Shown here: positions 6,252-7,988 of the stretch, piece by piece
How the letters are laid out: every line of letters starts with the position of its first letter
Numbering within the stretch: position 1 is the stretch's first letter
NCBI GenBank assembly: GCA_903858195.1
Contig: CAIOHW010000047.1
Span: 1-7,988, forward strand
Direction of reading: 5' to 3'
Length of the DNA: 7,988 bases
Source: Oligoflexia bacterium
Lineage (GTDB): Bacteria > Bdellovibrionota > UBA1018
Notes under the pieces: model-generated
Databases searched by the model: none
What the model saw: the letters and a program-made list of their open reading frames with translations, nothing else
Told to the model about the DNA's origin: nothing
Translations under genes and position numbers: made by a program

Positions 6252-7235
6252 ATGAGGATCCTTTCGGCGAGGGGAGCGTACGCAGCCAGACTGCTTGTCA
6301 TCACCGGCAGTCTCAGCAGCCTGATCGCAGCCTGCGCTCCCCCGCCGGAGGTCCGATGGATGGAGGCGCCGAGCCTTCCGTCGCCATCGCAGGCAGGGCA
6401 TCCTGCCACCCGGCTTTGGGGTGATCTGAGGGTCTCGCCCGGTGTGGTCGAGGTCGATACCGGGTCCAGGCCGTGGTCGGGTTATTGGTTTCCCCTCACG
6501 GGGGGCGAGAGCGCCCCAGTCCTCTCAAAATATGACCTCGCATCGGGCCGCAAGGCGCGCGAGTGGTTCGACGCATCCCGTTCGCAGGCCGACCGGCCGG
6601 CGCTCCCCTGGGAGGGAAGGTGTGATGCCTGGGCGATGGCCTCGTTGGTGATCCCCGAACCCCGTGGGCCTCTGGCCATCGGCAATGTGACTTTCGAGGT
6701 CTGGGAGCAGCAGGCCCTCTGGATCCACGCATTTGAAAATATTTCGCTCGGCTCGAGAGTGATCCTGGGAGATCGGAACCTCGGCGACGGCACGTCTGAT
6801 TTCAACGATCTTCTGCCCATGGAGTTTCACAAGATCCTCGAGCAGGTGCTTCGGCATGAGAACCGGCCGTTCATCCTGGACCGGGATCCCAAGCCGCCGA
6901 TCTGGAACACCCCCATTTGGGGTGCGAGGTGGGAGATCCGCGAAGATCGCAACCGACCCGGTTGGATGGCGGTTTCGACCGACTTGTACGGGGTCCTGCC
7001 ACTCGAGTCGGCTCGGGCTCCCTCCGAGAGGCGCACCGTCGTTCTGCACTATGAATATGCACTGCGCGTGGAGGCCGCGCGTGGAGGCCCGTTCAGGGTG
7101 ATCGATTCGGAATGGACGGGCTCCTCGCGCCTGGATCATCCGGACTTCGTGACCCTGCCCAAGCCCGGCACCCTCGAGCATCGAAGTGAGAATCCCGAGA
7201 TCGATGTGGAGTGGCTCCGGCAGAATCTGAAATAG
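6252..7235 (+). CDS. Transglutaminase-like lipoprotein (TGase elicitor / GP42 family)
   Basis: This is a 327-residue exported protein. The N-terminus is a lipoprotein signal ending in lipobox LIAAC with Cys28. Ala follows the Cys, which by the E. coli rule would send it to the outer membrane. The body carries, in order, features I associate with the oomycete-type transglutaminase elicitor family. WSGYWFP is at 75-81 and KYD at 93-95. WEGRCDAWAMAS (120-131) would place catalytic Cys124. DLLPMEFH (186-193) holds candidate His193, and FILDRD (207-212) holds candidate Asp210/212. IWNTPIWGAR (217-226) resembles the Pep-13 segment of Phytophthora GP42 (VWNQPVRGFK), keeping Trp, Asn, Pro and Gly. 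Such enzymes form glutamine-lysine protein crosslinks. The assignment rests on motifs remembered, not on a search; a papain-like hydrolase is the main alternative. It is co-transcribed with the six-cysteine exported protein. Confidence 0.68.
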   Translation: MRILSARGAYAARLLVITGSLSSLIAACAPPPEVRWMEAPSLPSPSQAGHPATRLWGDLRVSPGVVEVDTGSRPWSGYWFPLTGGESAPVLSKYDLASGRKAREWFDASRSQADRPALPWEGRCDAWAMASLVIPEPRGPLAIGNVTFEVWEQQALWIHAFENISLGSRVILGDRNLGDGTSDFNDLLPMEFHKILEQVLRHENRPFILDRDPKPPIWNTPIWGARWEIREDRNRPGWMAVSTDLYGVLPLESARAPSERRTVVLHYEYALRVEAARGGPFRVIDSEWTGSSRLDHPDFVTLPKPGTLEHRSENPEIDVEWLRQNLK

Positions 7236-7275
7236 GAGTTTCGCCGGCAGCGCTTCCGTGTTTTTTAGTGTCGTC

Positions 7276-7988
7276 ATGGAAACCCGGAACGATCGTCGCT
7301 CGCCGATTTCAACGGCCGACTTCTATCTCAGGTCTGCGGCCTGTCTCGTCTGGCTTCTGGTGATGTCCGTCTATGGCATCCTGTTGGTTCCGGTCCTGTG
7401 CTGGGGGCGCCGCCTCAACAGCACGGTCGCCCATTTCGGCGGTTGGGGGCTGCAGCGGATCCTGCGCATCCGCGTTCGGCTCGATTCGGCCGTTCCGCTG
7501 GAGTCATTTCAGCCCTGTATTTACGTCGCAAACCACCAGGACAACCTGGATGTCATGGTGTTTGGCTCCATCTTTCCCGAGAATGCGATTGTCGTAGGCA
7601 AGAAGGAGATCGGATGGATCCCCTTCTTCAACCTCTTTTATGTCGCGGGAGGCAACATCCTGCTCGACCGCAAGCATCGCACGCGCGCGATTGCGGGAAT
7701 CGTGGAGGCCGGCCAGAAGGTGAGACGCCTGGGCAGGAGCGTGATGATTTTTCCGGAAGGCACTCGGAATCGCTCGGGGCAGGGGCTCCTGCCATTCAAG
7801 AAGGGCGCATTCCACATGGCCATTGCCGGCCAGCTACCGGTGGTTCCACTGGTGGCGAGCCCGCTGGGCAGGCATCTCGATTACTCCTTGCGGCGGATCA
7901 CGCCCGGAGAAGTGATCATTCGCAGGCTTGAGCCGATTCCAACGACCGGCCTGCGGCAGGAGGATTTGCCGGCGCTCATGGAAAAGAC
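7276..7988 (+). CDS. plsC: 1-acyl-sn-glycerol-3-phosphate acyltransferase (truncated at window end)
   Basis: The frame is open from the ATG at 7276 to the window edge, giving 237 residues. A hydrophobic membrane segment at about 20-43 precedes the acyltransferase domain. All four family motifs are visible: NHQDNLD (86-92, the H-x4-D catalytic pair His87/Asp92), GGNILLDR (125-132), FPEGTR (159-164) and VVPLV (189-193). The enzyme transfers an acyl chain to lysophosphatidic acid to make phosphatidic acid at the inner membrane. PlsC of E. coli is 245 residues, so most of the protein is present. No clear ribosome site precedes the ATG; a GTG at 7258 in frame is an alternative start. It lies 40 nt after the lipoprotein gene and may or may not share its transcript. 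Confidence 0.93.
   Translation, partial: METRNDRRSPISTADFYLRSAACLVWLLVMSVYGILLVPVLCWGRRLNSTVAHFGGWGLQRILRIRVRLDSAVPLESFQPCIYVANHQDNLDVMVFGSIFPENAIVVGKKEIGWIPFFNLFYVAGGNILLDRKHRTRAIAGIVEAGQKVRRLGRSVMIFPEGTRNRSGQGLLPFKKGAFHMAIAGQLPVVPLVASPLGRHLDYSLRRITPGEVIIRRLEPIPTTGLRQEDLPALMEK

Noticed and set aside
7241..7266. Possible intrinsic terminator between the lipoprotein gene and plsC (T6 run at 7261-7266)
   Set aside because: The preceding sequence offers only about a 3-bp CGG/CCG stem with a poor interior, too weak for a terminator.
6525..7277. Long minus-strand open frame of 250 codons, and others such as 4143-4766
   Set aside because: They are antisense to genes with clear motifs, have no recognisable domain, and are expected in GC-rich coding DNA.
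1..7988. Mobile element, CRISPR array, tRNA/rRNA or phage features
   Set aside because: No transposase or integrase motifs, no regularly spaced repeats, no cloverleaf-like sequence and no abrupt composition change were seen on either strand.

Overview
The window holds eight genes, all on the plus strand. The first and last are cut by the window edges. Coding is dense with a GC-rich third position. I see no RNA gene, insertion sequence, CRISPR array, phage gene or long repeat. The host is Gram-negative: there is a lipoprotein with a lipobox, a second exported protein, a KinB/AlgB-type two-component system and what looks like a sigma-54 promoter. A proteobacterial, bdellovibrionotal or myxococcotal lineage would fit, but the sequence does not settle this.

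Region 1 (3-2422) is a translationally coupled catabolic cluster. It runs from the 3' end of a biotin carboxylase subunit, to a separate biotin carrier protein, to an HMG-CoA lyase-family enzyme, to a small DksA/TraR-type zinc-finger protein. The first two junctions are 4-nt GTGA overlaps and the third is a 17-nt overlap. Together the genes suggest breakdown of leucine/isovalerate through a methylcrotonyl-CoA-type carboxylase and HMG-CoA, with a possible RNA polymerase-binding regulator at the end.

Region 2 (2423-5624) is a two-component system: a membrane histidine kinase of 585 aa and an NtrC-family response regulator of 469 aa. The regulator's AAA+ core and C-terminal helix-turn-helix most resemble Pseudomonas AlgB as I remember it, and the kinase layout resembles KinB. 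The genes overlap by 26 nt. The kinase Shine-Dalgarno region lies inside two overlapping, mutually exclusive small hairpins.

Region 3 (5625-7235) is the most interesting part. Just after the regulator's stop codon there is a -24/-12 (sigma-54) promoter match with exact GG-N10-GC spacing, next to a 10-bp palindrome. It reads into two tightly spaced genes for exported proteins. One is an unrecognised six-cysteine protein with a signal peptide. The other is a lipoprotein that I place, by motif, in the oomycete-type transglutaminase (TGase elicitor, GP42/Pep-13) family, including a recognisable Pep-13-like segment. The simplest model is a self-contained circuit: the kinase senses an envelope signal, the regulator activates sigma-54 RNA polymerase, and the cell makes a surface protein-crosslinking enzyme with an exported partner.

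Region 4 (7276-7988) is a plsC-type 1-acylglycerol-3-phosphate acyltransferase with all four acyltransferase motifs, running off the right edge.
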